From positions 2,328,039 through 2,392,038 of the forward strand of contig NZ_NIST01000001.1 in NCBI RefSeq assembly GCF_002335745.1: DNA of 64,000 bases, in the 5' to 3' direction. Below the pieces are notes generated by a model. That model saw nothing but the letters and a program-made list of their open reading frames with translations, was not told the DNA's origin and searched no databases. Shown here in pieces: positions 8,537 through 17,540 of the stretch. Position numbers and translations under genes: made by a program. Each line of letters begins with the position of its first letter. Positions within the stretch are counted from its first letter, which is position 1. This DNA is from Evansella halocellulosilytica (GTDB taxonomy: Bacteria; Bacillota; Bacilli; Bacillales; Salisediminibacteriaceae).

Positions 8537-9139
8537 ATGCATTCTGTTGATCCGAATTCATTCAGTAAAAAGAAGAATTACGGTTTATTAACAGCAACAA
8601 TTGCACCAAGACCAATAGCGTTTGTAACGTCTATGTCGAAAGAGGGGGTGCTTAATGCTGCCCCTTTCAGTTACTTTAATGTGATTTCAGCTGAGCCCCC
8701 TTTAATTTCAATTTCGATTGGCAGACGCGGAGAGATAGCCAAAGATACCGCCCGAAACATTTTAACTTTGGAGGAATTTGTTGTTCACGTGACAGACGAA
8801 TCAAATGTCGAATCAGTTAATCAAACGGCTGAAAGTTTAGGACCGGACGAAAGTGAAGTCGAGAAGGTAGGCTTAACCCCAGTAGAAAGTGAAAAAATCG
8901 AGGTTCCTGGTTTAAAGGAAGCGGCTGTCCGTTTTGAATGTAAATTAGAAAAGCACCTCGTTTTTTCTGAAGGAGAAACGTCAACCGATTTTATTATTGG
9001 CCGTATCGTCCACTATCATTTTTCAGACTCTATCTATAAAGATGGCCGCATTGATACGTCCGCGTTAAAACCTGTAGGACGGCTAGGTGGTACAGATTAT
9101 ACAAAATTAGGAGAAATCTTTTCCTTGAAGCGACCATAA
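8537..9139 (+). CDS. Flavin reductase family protein (FMN-binding)
   Basis: A 200-residue protein of the flavin-reductase-like FMN-binding split-barrel family. Family features are TATIAPRPIAFVTSMSKEG near residues 19-37, NAAPFSYFNVISAEPPLIS near 40-58, and the late FIIGRIVHYHF strand. These proteins bind FMN and reduce flavin, or act as flavoprotein oxidoreductases. It follows mhqD by 2 bp, suggesting a joint role in handling quinones or aromatic electrophiles (inference). The left end of the insertion element begins 4 bp after its stop, so any native terminator has been displaced or is supplied by the element. Confidence 0.85.
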   Translation: MHSVDPNSFSKKKNYGLLTATIAPRPIAFVTSMSKEGVLNAAPFSYFNVISAEPPLISISIGRRGEIAKDTARNILTLEEFVVHVTDESNVESVNQTAESLGPDESEVEKVGLTPVESEKIEVPGLKEAAVRFECKLEKHLVFSEGETSTDFIIGRIVHYHFSDSIYKDGRIDTSALKPVGRLGGTDYTKLGEIFSLKRP

Positions 9140-9177
9140 TGAGAAAAAGAACTTGCCCGGCAAGTTCTCAGATTGTC

Positions 9178-9218
9178 GAGAAACCCACACTTTTTGAGAA
9201 GTGCGGGTTTCTCTTTAT
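9178..9218 (+). terminator. Terminator-like hairpin at IS left end
   Basis: Arms GAGAAACCCACACTT and AAGTGCGGGTTTCTC followed by TTTATTATTTT. It would end transcription coming from mhqD and the flavin reductase, shielding the element. Confidence 0.7.
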
Positions 9219-9266
9219 TATTTTCGTCAGAAGAATTTGCTCACCCCTACGGTGAAGAATGGCCGA

Positions 9267-9298
9267 AACCACCTCTTAGCTCGCTGAGAGGTGGTTTG
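9267..9298 (-). terminator. Hairpin overlapping transposase stop
   Basis: Arms ACCACCTCTTAGC and GCTGAGAGGTGGT span the transposase stop codon. Probably the element's own 3' hairpin. Confidence 0.55.
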
Positions 9299-10617
9299 CG
9301 ATCTTTTTTATGTTCTGTGCTGCCGCTGTCATCAACGCTTGTTCTGATGCGCCCTTTAAGCTGTGTAACCGGGAGTAGCGAAGTCCGTGGAGCTGTTTGG
9401 CATCCGCGAAGCTTCGCTCAATGGTTTCTTTTCTTTTTTTATAGAGGAATTTCCCTGTTGCGGAAAGTCTATGCTCTCTCACTTTTTCCTTACTGTCTTC
9501 CCATACATGCCTTGTGAGAACTTTTTTATGATTTTTGGCTTTCGTACATTGGTTAAGCAGGGGACAGTTTACACATTCTGCAGGGTTTGAATGGTATTGA
9601 CGATAGCCTTCGCGGTTCGTTGTAGCGTAAGATAAGGTGCTACCATTAGGGCATGTATAAGTATCCGTCTCTTTGTTATAGGTAAATTTCCACTTTGGCA
9701 AATACCCCTTTTTAGGTTTGAAGCGGCGATGTGCGATAACCCCCATAATATGGCGATCTTCTAACCCTTTACATAAGGGAATGGTTAAGTAGCCCGCGTC
9801 TAATCCGACAGCTTCCACATTGAAACCAAATGTCTTTATCTGACGGTCCAGTCGATTTAAATACGGCAGGGAATCATGGATATTTCCTGGTGTTAAATGA
9901 ACATCAGTAATAATATTAAATTTCATGTCTGTTGTCCGATGGTCTAAATAAAAGAACCCTTCGGGCTTTCCATCCCTGAACATATAGCCGCTTTCTTTAT
10001 CTGTCGTACTGACTTTAATCTCTTTTTCTTTTATCTCTTTCCGGTAAGGGCTTTTTTCCATGTGCTTTTCGATCCTCCTCAACCGCTTTATTTAGATCTT
10101 CTATGTACACGCGTGTTTCAACTTGAACCGTCTTCTTAGTGAATTTCCGCTTATTTGCGTTGGCTTTAAGGTGGGTAGAATCAGTAAATAAAGCTCTCCC
10201 GCCAACCATACGATGCTTCATAGCCAGAAGAACGGTCTCATCAAATATCTCTTGAAAAATGTCTGTTTCTTTAAACCGTTTATGCCGATTGAAGCTTATG
10301 GTGGAATGGTGAGGAACCGAATCAGTTAGACTTAATCCTAAAAACCATCGATAAGCAATATTTGTCTCAATTTCTTTTTCTAACTGTCTTTCAGATCGGA
10401 TACCGTAAAGGTATCCAATAAACATCATTTTAAAAAGCATAACCGGATCAATTGGTGGGCGACCGTTATCTTCACTGTAGTAAGGTTTTACTTTGTCATA
10501 TATGAAGGAAAAATCAATTGTGGCATCAATTTTTCTTAGTAAGTGGTCGTCTGGGACTAACTGATCGATAGAGACCATTTCGAGTTCAACTTGTTTTGCA
10601 CGAATGGGGCGTAACAC
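9276..10617 (-). pseudogene. IS1182-family transposase, frameshifted
   Basis: Two overlapping frames together make one DDE transposase. The N-terminal part (10617 down to about 10015, 200 codons) begins [20 protein letters not shown] and includes [19 protein letters not shown] with the first catalytic Asp. The C-terminal part (10082 down to 9276) carries AVGLDAGY with the second Asp and [20 protein letters not shown] with the Glu. The join requires skipping one base near 10020-10060, in an A-rich stretch that reads GGAAAAAAGCCC on the coding strand. Family members are normally one open frame, so a 1-base indel is likely and the enzyme is probably dead. Programmed frameshifting is a less likely alternative. 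Confidence 0.85.
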
Positions 10618-10749
10618 ACGATCACCTCACGAGTGGTTTTATCTATATTATACTATATTTACCTGAATAATCAGATAAAACTGATGAAAAAATAACCATC
10701 ATTTCTAAATAGGAAAAGATGGATGTTCTAGGTTGATTGAAGAACGAAA

Positions 10750-10822
10750 GGCGGCGACTCCAATCGGATCAGCGCAGTCAGAATTAGTTGAAGACAAGCC
10801 CCATGGAAAGCGTCCGCCGGGA
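10750..10822 (+). repeat. GACTCC-type Bacillus dispersed repeat, copy 1
   Basis: Starts GGCGGCGACTCC and ends GGAAAGCGTCCGCC, so its ends are inverted and can pair. It lies inside the IS, between the right end and the transposase start. Related copies are at 61842-61942 (minus) and, degenerate, 58481-58560. Confidence 0.6.
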
Positions 10823-10864
10823 GGGATGAGATCGTGAGATATCATACTTTTCTTTTTAAAAAAA

Positions 10865-10893
10865 GGCTGTTGAGAAAACTTTCTCAACAGCCT
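10865..10893. terminator. Perfect hairpin near IS right end
   Basis: AGGCTGTTGAGAAA and TTTCTCAACAGCCT are exactly complementary with almost no loop. On the minus strand it is followed by a T-rich run. It is part of the element's right end. Confidence 0.6.
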
Positions 10894-11202
10894 GAGAATT
10901 TGCCCGGCAAGTTCTTTTTTTAGTTCATTTTTTAAACGTCTGATGACATAGAATTCGTTATATCGAGAAAAAGAGCTGATCTCGTGGCGTTTGAGGACAA
11001 CAGGTTTGCTATTCACTGTAAATCATCTGAATTCGTCTTCCTTTTTGTATGATAAAAGGATCTCCTGTCCTTTAAAACGTAATAGTAAGCCTCTTTGATC
11101 GAAATACAGAACTGGTGTCCAACAATCGAGAGGTTGTTCCATCCCCACTATATTCAGCAGTAATAAACGAATTGTCTTCAAATTTCTGAAAAAAACATAA
11201 AA

Positions 11203-11247
11203 AAGAATAAAAATTCAGTTGAATTTATTAATATTCATACTTATAAT
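11203..11247 (+). promoter_or_regulatory. arg promoter with two ARG boxes
   Basis: Promoter TTGAAT at 11219-11224, 17-bp spacer, TATAAT at 11242-11247. Two palindromic boxes of the ArgR/AhrC type overlap it: AAGAATAAAAATTCAG at 11203-11218 and TGAATTTATTAATATTCAT at 11220-11238. In Bacillus the arginine-bound AhrC hexamer binds pairs of such boxes to repress biosynthesis, so argCJBD should be arginine-repressed. The sequence evidence is direct; the regulator is not in the window. Confidence 0.85.
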
Positions 11248-11296
11248 ATAACACAACATATCATTACTTAGTTAATGTTAAGAGGAGGAGAGGAGT

Positions 11297-12334
11297 TTGC
11301 GAGCAGCTATTGTCGGTGCAACCGGATATGGAGGAGCGGAGTTAATTCGATTATTATACAACCACCCTGAGGTCGAATTAAGTTCAATTCATTCTTCATC
11401 ACAAAAAGGAACGTCAATTATTGAGAGCTATCCACATTTATATGATCTTGAGAGTAAGGCTCTCGAAGAAATTGATCCTGTTTTAATGAAACAAAAAGCT
11501 GATGTTGTCTTTCTTTCAACACCACCTGGTATTTCAGCAAAGATAACCCCATTGTTACTTGAACAAGGGTTAAGTGTAATTGATTTGTCAGGAGATCTCC
11601 GGCTAAAAGATCCGGAACAATATAAAAAATGGTATCATCTCAAACCGGCGGATGACGAAATAATTATGCAATCGGTATACGGGTTATCTGAATGGGCGCG
11701 TCACCAATTAAAAGGTGCTCAGCTCATATCGAATCCTGGATGTTATCCAACAGCTTCCCTGCTAGGGTTAGGTCCAGTGATCAATGAAAAGGTAATCGAA
11801 ACAAACTCGATCATTATCGATGCAAAATCCGGTGTATCCGGTGCAGGAAGATCACCGATGCCGATTAGTCATTTCAGTGAAATGACTAATAATTTTAAAA
11901 TTTATAAAGTAAATGAGCATAAACATATTCCAGAAATTGAACAGACTCTTCAACAGTGGGATGAGGAGGTTACACGAGTAACAGTAAGTACTCATTTAGT
12001 TCCGATGACAAGAGGAATAATGACAACGATATACGCGAATGCAAAAGAGCCGATGACTGAAAAACAATTGCGTGACCTGTATATGGAAGTATACTCACGC
12101 TCTCCTTTTGTCAGGGTTCGTGAAGAAGGGGTATACCCTGCGACAAAGGAAGTACATGGCACAAATTATTGTGATATTGGGATCACATTTGATGAGCGGA
12201 CAGGAAGAATCACGATTGTTTCTGTTATTGATAATTTAATGAAAGGGGCAGCTGGGCAGGCTATACAGAACTTAAACTTGGCAATGGGGATAGATGAGAC
12301 GGCTGGGTTACAATATATCCCGATATATCCGTAA
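11297..12334 (+). CDS. argC: N-acetyl-gamma-glutamyl-phosphate reductase
   Basis: A 345-residue enzyme for the third step of arginine synthesis, reducing N-acetylglutamyl phosphate to the semialdehyde with NADPH. The N-terminal Rossmann motif is IVGATGYGGAELIRLL. The active-site cysteine is in SNPGCYPTASLL near residue 150, and the conserved HKHIPEIEQ follows near 215. TTG 11297 is used because AGGAGGAGAGGAG lies just upstream and the protein begins correctly there. It is first in argC-argJ-argB-argD, driven by the ARG-box promoter. Confidence 0.97.
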   Translation: MRAAIVGATGYGGAELIRLLYNHPEVELSSIHSSSQKGTSIIESYPHLYDLESKALEEIDPVLMKQKADVVFLSTPPGISAKITPLLLEQGLSVIDLSGDLRLKDPEQYKKWYHLKPADDEIIMQSVYGLSEWARHQLKGAQLISNPGCYPTASLLGLGPVINEKVIETNSIIIDAKSGVSGAGRSPMPISHFSEMTNNFKIYKVNEHKHIPEIEQTLQQWDEEVTRVTVSTHLVPMTRGIMTTIYANAKEPMTEKQLRDLYMEVYSRSPFVRVREEGVYPATKEVHGTNYCDIGITFDERTGRITIVSVIDNLMKGAAGQAIQNLNLAMGIDETAGLQYIPIYP

Positions 12335-12350
12335 AGAAAGGAGATTCATT

Positions 12351-13583
12351 GTGAGCATAAAAAGCAGTGATGAAAAAATCATACATGTTAAAGAAGGAAC
12401 AATTACTGAGCCAAAAGGGTTTCGAGCAGCAGGCATATACACCGGGGTAAAAAGAAAACGGCTTGATTTAGGAATGATTTTTTGTGATGTTCCAGCAAGC
12501 AGTGCGGCAGTATATACATTAAATAAAGTGCAAGCTGCTCCGCTGAAAGTAACGAAAGAAAGCATAGCGAAAGAAGGAAAACTTAGTGCTGTTGTTGTGA
12601 ACAGCGGTAATGCAAATGCATGCACTGGAAAAAAGGGGTTAGAAGATGCATATGAAATGCGAAAACTTACTGCTGAAACATTTTCTGTTCCTGAAAATCA
12701 AGTGGCAGTTTCTTCGACCGGTGTAATCGGAGAATATTTACAAATGGACAAAATAACAAAAGGGATAAGTCAATTATCTCCACTTTCATCTCCAGATGGA
12801 GCGGATCAGTTTAGTGAATCGATTTTAACGACAGATACATTGAAAAAACATGCTTGTTATCAAGTCATGATCGATGGTGTGGAGGTTACAATCGCAGGTG
12901 TTGCAAAGGGATCGGGAATGATCCACCCAAACATGGCAACGATGCTTGCCTTTATAACGACAGATGCAAAGATCGAACCAGAAATACTTCAGCATGCCCT
13001 TGCTGGAGTGACCGATGAAAGCTTCAATCAGATCACTGTTGATGGGGATACATCTACAAATGATATGGTTGTTGCTATGGCGAGCGGCTTAGCAGAAAAC
13101 AAAACATTAACAAAGGATCATCCTGATTGGAGTCAATTTATACTTGCTTTAAAGACAACGTGTGAAGATTTAGCTAAAAAAATAGCACGTGATGGGGAAG
13201 GTGCTACCAAACTTATTGAAGCAAATGTAATTGGTGCAAAATCGAATAAAGAAGCTAGTATGGTTGCAAAACAGATAGTTGGTTCAGACCTCGTAAAGTC
13301 TGCCATTTATGGCACAGATGCTAATTGGGGACGGATAATTTGTGCGGTCGGGTACAGTGGTGCGGACATTGACTCAGAATCAATTGATATTATGATTGGT
13401 CCTATTAAAGTTTTAGAAAACAGTCGTCCGCTTAATTTTTCAGAGGAATTAGCAAAAAGATATTTACAAAATGAATACATTACAATTTACGTAAATTGTA
13501 ATGTTGGCGATGGATTCAGTAAAGCATGGGGATGTGATTTAACCTATGACTATGTGCGAATAAATGCTGGATACCGTACTTAG
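12351..13583 (+). CDS. argJ: Bifunctional ornithine acetyltransferase / N-acetylglutamate synthase
   Basis: A 410-residue ArgJ. It moves the acetyl group from N-acetylornithine to glutamate, recycling acetyl in the pathway, and many Bacillus enzymes also use acetyl-CoA. Seen are [14 protein letters not shown] near residue 80 and the self-cleavage site [15 protein letters not shown], where the precursor is cut before the Thr near 190 to give alpha and beta chains. The C-terminal [10 protein letters not shown] is conserved. GTG 12351, with AAAGGAG upstream, is chosen over an earlier in-frame start inside argC. It starts 16 bp after argC. Confidence 0.97.
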   Translation: MSIKSSDEKIIHVKEGTITEPKGFRAAGIYTGVKRKRLDLGMIFCDVPASSAAVYTLNKVQAAPLKVTKESIAKEGKLSAVVVNSGNANACTGKKGLEDAYEMRKLTAETFSVPENQVAVSSTGVIGEYLQMDKITKGISQLSPLSSPDGADQFSESILTTDTLKKHACYQVMIDGVEVTIAGVAKGSGMIHPNMATMLAFITTDAKIEPEILQHALAGVTDESFNQITVDGDTSTNDMVVAMASGLAENKTLTKDHPDWSQFILALKTTCEDLAKKIARDGEGATKLIEANVIGAKSNKEASMVAKQIVGSDLVKSAIYGTDANWGRIICAVGYSGADIDSESIDIMIGPIKVLENSRPLNFSEELAKRYLQNEYITIYVNCNVGDGFSKAWGCDLTYDYVRINAGYRT

Positions 13584-13604
13584 TAGGAGGGAGACGGGGA
13601 AATA

Positions 13605-14390
13605 ATGAACGATATTATTGTTGTGAAATGCGGTGGAAGCACAATTGACCACCTTTCCAAAAGTTTTTTTCAAAGTATTAAAGATTTAAAGGATTCAGGA
13701 AAATCGCCGATTATTGTTCATGGTGGTGGACCAGAAATAAATAAAATGCTTCAGACGTTACATGTCGAAAGTCATTTTATAAATGGACTGCGCAAAACGA
13801 CAAAAGAAGTGTTAGAAACGGCAGAAATGGTTTTATGCGGAAAAGTAAATAAAAAGCTTGTGACGGAGTTTCATAAAGTTGGGTTAAATGCAATTGGCTT
13901 ATCTGGATGTGATGGCAAACTTTTGGAAGTAGTGCCTGTTAATATTGAGAAACTTGGTTTTGTTGGTGAGGTTGCAAATATGAATACAGAGTTGCTGCAG
14001 CAACTTGTCCAAAGTCATTTTACACCTATAATCGCGCCAATAGGTATCGGTAACGACGGTGAACGCTATAATATTAATGCAGATAGTGCGGCAGCAGCAG
14101 TCGCAACAACATTAGGAGCGAAAGAGTTGCTGTTCGTCACCGATGTACCTGGAATATTACGCCATGAACGTTTATTAGAAAGAGTAACAACAGAAGAAGT
14201 AAAAGAATTAATCGATAATGGGACGATAAGTGGCGGTATGATCCCGAAAGTTTTAGCTGCTATGAAAAGTCTCAAAGGTAATATTGAATCGGTCAAAATT
14301 ATGAACGGGCAAGGGAATCATTTAATAAAAAATGGGTCAATGATCGGAACAATGATTGTAAAAGGCTCTACACCAAAACACGTAATATAA
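13605..14390 (+). CDS. argB: Acetylglutamate kinase
   Basis: A 261-residue amino acid kinase that phosphorylates N-acetylglutamate, the second step of arginine synthesis. The N-terminal VVKCGGSTID and IIVHGGGPEINKML bind phosphates and substrate. NINADSAAAAVATTLGAKELLFVTDVPG near residues 150-180 and GTISGGMIPKVLAAM near 205-220 complete the ATP and acetylglutamate sites. Length suits the short bacterial form lacking the N-terminal arginine-sensing helix, so end-product control is probably transcriptional. The gap from argJ is 21 bp. Confidence 0.97.
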   Translation: MNDIIVVKCGGSTIDHLSKSFFQSIKDLKDSGKSPIIVHGGGPEINKMLQTLHVESHFINGLRKTTKEVLETAEMVLCGKVNKKLVTEFHKVGLNAIGLSGCDGKLLEVVPVNIEKLGFVGEVANMNTELLQQLVQSHFTPIIAPIGIGNDGERYNINADSAAAAVATTLGAKELLFVTDVPGILRHERLLERVTTEEVKELIDNGTISGGMIPKVLAAMKSLKGNIESVKIMNGQGNHLIKNGSMIGTMIVKGSTPKHVI

Positions 14391-14410
14391 TAAGTAAGGT
14401 GGTTTTATGA

Positions 14411-15547
14411 ATGAGTGCACTATTTCCAACATATGCAAGATGGAACATTTCGATTGAAGAGGCAAAAGGAGCGGTACTTATTGATAAAAAGGGGCAAAAG
14501 TATTTAGATTTTGCTTCTGGTATTGGCACATGCAACTTAGGCCATTGTCATGAACGAGTGACGGAGGCGCTGAAGGCTCAAACTGAAAAAGTGTGGCACG
14601 TCTCTAACATGTTCGAAATTGAAGGGCAAGAGCGTGTGGCAAAGTTGCTTACGACGTTTTCAGATGGAGAACTTGTTTTCTTTTGTAATAGCGGTGCTGA
14701 AGCCAATGAGGCGGCGATTAAACTAGCTAGAAAACAGACTGGAAAAACAAAGATTATTAGTTTTAAACAATCTTTTCATGGAAGGACATTTGCAAGCATG
14801 TCTGCAACAGGGCAAGAGAAGATTCATAAAGGCTATGGACCTTTACTCGATGAGTTCCTTTATTTACCCTATAATGATGTATTATCGTGTGAAGAAGAGA
14901 TTGATGAATCGGTTGCTGCTGTTATGCTTGAAGTGGTTCAAGGGGAAGGAGGCATAATCCCCGGTGAGAAGCACTTTATAAAAGAAGTAGCAGATTTATG
15001 CAAAGAGAAAGAAATTCTCTTGATCATAGATGAGGTGCAAACAGGGATAGGGCGTACAGGTAATCCTTTTGCTTATCAACATTATGAGATCTCACCTGAT
15101 ATCATTACAGTTGCAAAAGGACTAGGGAATGGTTTTCCTGTTGGTGCACTAATAGGGAAAGCGGAGCTCAAAGATACGTTCGGTCCTGGAAGTCACGGCA
15201 CAACATTTGGCGGAAATCCATTAGCGATGGCCGCTGCTGAAGCAACATTATCGACAGTTTTTAACGATGGATTTTTAGGTGAAGTTGTGGAAAAAGGGAA
15301 GTATTTATTCGAGAAATTAAATGATGTGCTGAGTGAGAGTGATTTTGTAAAAGAGGTTCGAGGTATCGGTCTTATGATTGGCATTGAATGCAAAGGCGAT
15401 GTGTCCAAAGTTTTAGCGAATTTACGCGAACGAGGAATGGTTGCACTGAATGCGGGTCCGAGAGTGATAAGGTTGCTGCCGCCATTGGTCGTAACGTATG
15501 AGCAAATCGATGAAGCTGTAGCACGATTGGAGGCAGAACTCGTTTAG
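14411..15547 (+). CDS. argD: Acetylornithine aminotransferase
   Basis: A 378-residue class III PLP aminotransferase making N-acetylornithine from the semialdehyde and glutamate. Seen: [17 protein letters not shown] near residue 95, [15 protein letters not shown] near 125, [15 protein letters not shown] near 205, the PLP lysine in [15 protein letters not shown] near 240, and [18 protein letters not shown] 14411 follows AAGGTGG; an ATG four bases earlier is out of frame. It closes the operon. Unlike some Bacillus arg loci, no carAB or argF follows, because a MITE-like repeat and a convergent gene come next. Confidence 0.96.
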   Translation: MSALFPTYARWNISIEEAKGAVLIDKKGQKYLDFASGIGTCNLGHCHERVTEALKAQTEKVWHVSNMFEIEGQERVAKLLTTFSDGELVFFCNSGAEANEAAIKLARKQTGKTKIISFKQSFHGRTFASMSATGQEKIHKGYGPLLDEFLYLPYNDVLSCEEEIDESVAAVMLEVVQGEGGIIPGEKHFIKEVADLCKEKEILLIIDEVQTGIGRTGNPFAYQHYEISPDIITVAKGLGNGFPVGALIGKAELKDTFGPGSHGTTFGGNPLAMAAAEATLSTVFNDGFLGEVVEKGKYLFEKLNDVLSESDFVKEVRGIGLMIGIECKGDVSKVLANLRERGMVALNAGPRVIRLLPPLVVTYEQIDEAVARLEAELV

Positions 15548-15563
15548 TACATTATTTTATTAG

Positions 15564-15664
15564 AGGGTGTCCAACAGTCTGGGAAAAATAGCTTTCGTAT
15601 CTCTTCGCTAAAACTCAAAACATTTTCGTCGCCTTAATCTACTTGGCTCTTTTTTGAACACACA
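15564..15664. repeat. MITE-like repeat, copy 1
   Basis: About 100 bp. It shares GGAAAAATAG, TTTCGTATCTCT and TCAAAACATT blocks with 42870-43016 in the same order. The ends are inverted (left GGGTGTCCAACAG, right TTTTTTGAACACAC). It has no coding capacity and lies between argD and the convergent merR-type gene. Confidence 0.65.
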
Positions 15665-15706
15665 CTATTAGTTGGAAGAGGGATGAAAGCTACCTCTTTC
15701 AACTTT

Positions 15707-16435
15707 TCATAATCGGTTTAGTGCTCCCATAATATATTGGTATAATTTGGTATCCATTCCGGATTGCAATTCATTATTAGGATTTTCAGCATGGAACTTT
15801 TCTGCTTGTCTTTGTATTTCTTGATCATTCTTTGTGTAGGAATAAACGATATCACTCCATTGTATAGCCAATTCTTGGACCTTTTTGTTTTCAGGAGAGG
15901 TACCTTTTTCTAATTCCTCACGTATCTGTTTCACAAGAAATTTGAATTCTTTTTCATCTTCTTCTAACCTTTCTTGATCAATATGATCATAATTTTTTTT
16001 CATCAAATCTAATTGTTGTTTTGAAAAGTATTTTTCTTGATTCATTTTCATGGCACTCAATAATTTAGTTAACTCCTCTAAAGACATCTTTTCTTTATCA
16101 TGAGTGGCCTTATAGGCAAATTCTAATTCATTGAGTAAGTTTTCTTGTATCTGTATTTCTTTTTTTACACGCTTTATTTGGGTTGCTAGAATCTCTGCAG
16201 CACAATTTCTTTCTTTATCCTTCACGATTAACTTGATATCTTCTAAAGACATACCAATTTGTTTTAAAGATAAAATCTGCTGTAAAATAGTTAAATCTGA
16301 TTTTGTATAAAGGCGATGACCAGACTCTGTATATTTAGACGGAGAAAATAATTGTATTTGATCGTAATATCTTAACGTTCTAATTGTTAACCCGGTTAAC
16401 GAAGCAAGTTCTCCTACTTTCCAGTATTGTTTCAT
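15707..16435 (-). CDS. MerR family regulator with TipAS-like effector domain
   Basis: A 242-residue MerR-type regulator. The N-terminal winged helix reads YWKVGELASLTGLTIRTLRYYD (residues about 4-25), then GHRLYTKSDLTILQQI. The coiled-coil dimerisation helix spans about 75-125. The C-terminal half (about 150-242) is helical and resembles the TipAS antibiotic-binding domain of TipA-like proteins. It sits 44 bp downstream of the Hsp33-like gene on the same strand. The promoter of that unit has the 19-bp spacer and internal dyad expected for MerR control, so it probably regulates both genes and itself. The ligand is unknown. Confidence 0.85.
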   Translation of the reverse strand: MKQYWKVGELASLTGLTIRTLRYYDQIQLFSPSKYTESGHRLYTKSDLTILQQILSLKQIGMSLEDIKLIVKDKERNCAAEILATQIKRVKKEIQIQENLLNELEFAYKATHDKEKMSLEELTKLLSAMKMNQEKYFSKQQLDLMKKNYDHIDQERLEEDEKEFKFLVKQIREELEKGTSPENKKVQELAIQWSDIVYSYTKNDQEIQRQAEKFHAENPNNELQSGMDTKLYQYIMGALNRL

Positions 16436-16479
16436 ACAAATTAAGGCCCTTTCTATTTATTTTAGTCGATTTCCTTTTT

Positions 16480-17331
16480 TCAAAGGAGGTTTTGTAATTC
16501 ATTTTGTTCAAAGGTAAATGTTCTTCCGCAAATTTGACAAACTGTATTTATTGGTTCTTTGTTATTGATAGCTTGTTCGATTTCGTCCTTCTCCAAAGAA
16601 TGAAGCATCCCATAAAGCATTTCTTTTGAACATCCGCAGAAAAATTGGACAGGACTATGTCCTAGTATTTTAACATCATTAAAGTGATTCCTAATGTTAC
16701 TTTTTATATTACTCTCACCATTGAATAGTTGGTTTGAAAGGATTTTGTCTTTTATCTTTTGCATTAATTGATGTTGTGCATTTGGAAGCAGTTGAGCAAA
16801 AACAGCCTGACTGAATAATAGGCAGCCGTCCTCACCAAATTTCATGTTCGCATTTAAAAAGGTTGGAGTTTGCTCACTTTGGACAAAGTAATGGGAGATA
16901 TCATCAACAATATTTCCGTAAGGCATATTCGTAATTCCGGTAAATTGATTCATCTCTGACCCTTTTATTATCCGGATTTTTCCTTTATGGCCAATAAGGT
17001 CATTCAACGATTTTGGATTTACTTCATCAAAAGAAGCCTTCGATAGATTCTCATTGATATAACCACGTACATTTCCTTGTGCATCTGCATCAGCAAAAAT
17101 TTTATATTTTGGATTACTCAGTGTGATTTGCAGACTGATTCTTTGGTTTCCTTTTAATGTTCCTGAAATGATGCTCATTACTGATAAAGTTTTCCCTAAT
17201 GCTAGTTTAAGCACGGTGTTAGCTTCTTTGTTCAAATTAAGAATTTCATTAATTAATTTTGTATTGTCAACAACAAGCAAGCGAACTTGACTTTCGTTTA
17301 TTAGTGATTTCATTACGACATTTTCCATCAT
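16480..17331 (-). CDS. hslO: Hsp33-like redox chaperone
   Basis: A 283-residue Hsp33 family protein. The C-terminal zinc switch is complete: CGC in FFCGCSKEM near residue 233, then about 30 residues, then CQIC in NTVCQICGRTF near 266. In Hsp33, oxidation of these cysteines releases zinc and activates holdase activity. The N-terminal core is divergent from the usual housekeeping Hsp33, and pairing with a MerR gene suggests a stress-specific paralogue; I cannot see whether another copy exists elsewhere. Tandem ATGs at 17331 and 17328 follow AAAGGGA. The upstream promoter has MerR-type geometry. Confidence 0.88.
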   Translation of the reverse strand: MMENVVMKSLINESQVRLLVVDNTKLINEILNLNKEANTVLKLALGKTLSVMSIISGTLKGNQRISLQITLSNPKYKIFADADAQGNVRGYINENLSKASFDEVNPKSLNDLIGHKGKIRIIKGSEMNQFTGITNMPYGNIVDDISHYFVQSEQTPTFLNANMKFGEDGCLLFSQAVFAQLLPNAQHQLMQKIKDKILSNQLFNGESNIKSNIRNHFNDVKILGHSPVQFFCGCSKEMLYGMLHSLEKDEIEQAINNKEPINTVCQICGRTFTFEQNELQNLL

Positions 17332-17366
17332 TATTTCCCTTTCTTTATTAAATGATTGTACTGTTC

Positions 17367-17397
17367 ATCTTAAAACATTACGTTACGTAATGTTCAA
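17367..17397 (-). promoter_or_regulatory. MerR-type promoter with 19-bp spacer and dyad
   Basis: On the minus strand TTGAAC (17392-17397) is followed by a 19-bp spacer and TAAGAT (17367-17372). The spacer contains the inverted repeat ATTACGTAACGTAAT. Over-long spacers with a central dyad are the hallmark of promoters activated by MerR proteins through DNA untwisting. It drives the Hsp33-like gene and, behind it, the MerR-type gene. Confidence 0.85.
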
Positions 17398-17540
17398 GAG
17401 GAAACAATGATGATAATTATGAAAACAAAAAAATAGTAGTTTGTTTTAAGACTATGATGAAACAAGGGACGTATGCAGCAGCAAGTTTTTTTAAGAAAAG
17501 AAGAGATGAAACGTACTATTGTCCCTTATTTCATATGCTA

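Larger units (their letters stand above)
9144..10919. mobile_element. IS1182-family insertion sequence
   Basis: The transposase-like sequence is enclosed by inverted ends. Left 9144-9184 starts AAAAAGAACTTGCC and right 10879-10919, read on the minus strand, starts the same way. About 35 of 41 positions match. Each end also folds on itself (GAACTTGCC with GGCAAGTTC). Element length is about 1.78 kb, usual for this family. I see no clear target-site duplication. It inserted just behind the flavin reductase gene and upstream of the arg promoter. Ends are inferred from the repeat, not from an empty site. Confidence 0.75.

Noticed and set aside
10015-10082. Programmed frameshifting in the transposase
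   Set aside because: The needed shift is +1 with no classic slippery heptamer placed for it, and this family is usually a single frame. A simple indel is the better explanation, although not excluded.
10705-11016. Minus-strand frame beginning MNSKPVVLKRHEISSFSRYN
   Set aside because: The start resembles a protein, but only a GTG without ribosome site is available. The frame crosses the IS right end and the GACTCC-type repeat. It could be a gene fragment cut by the IS; no remainder is visible on the other side.
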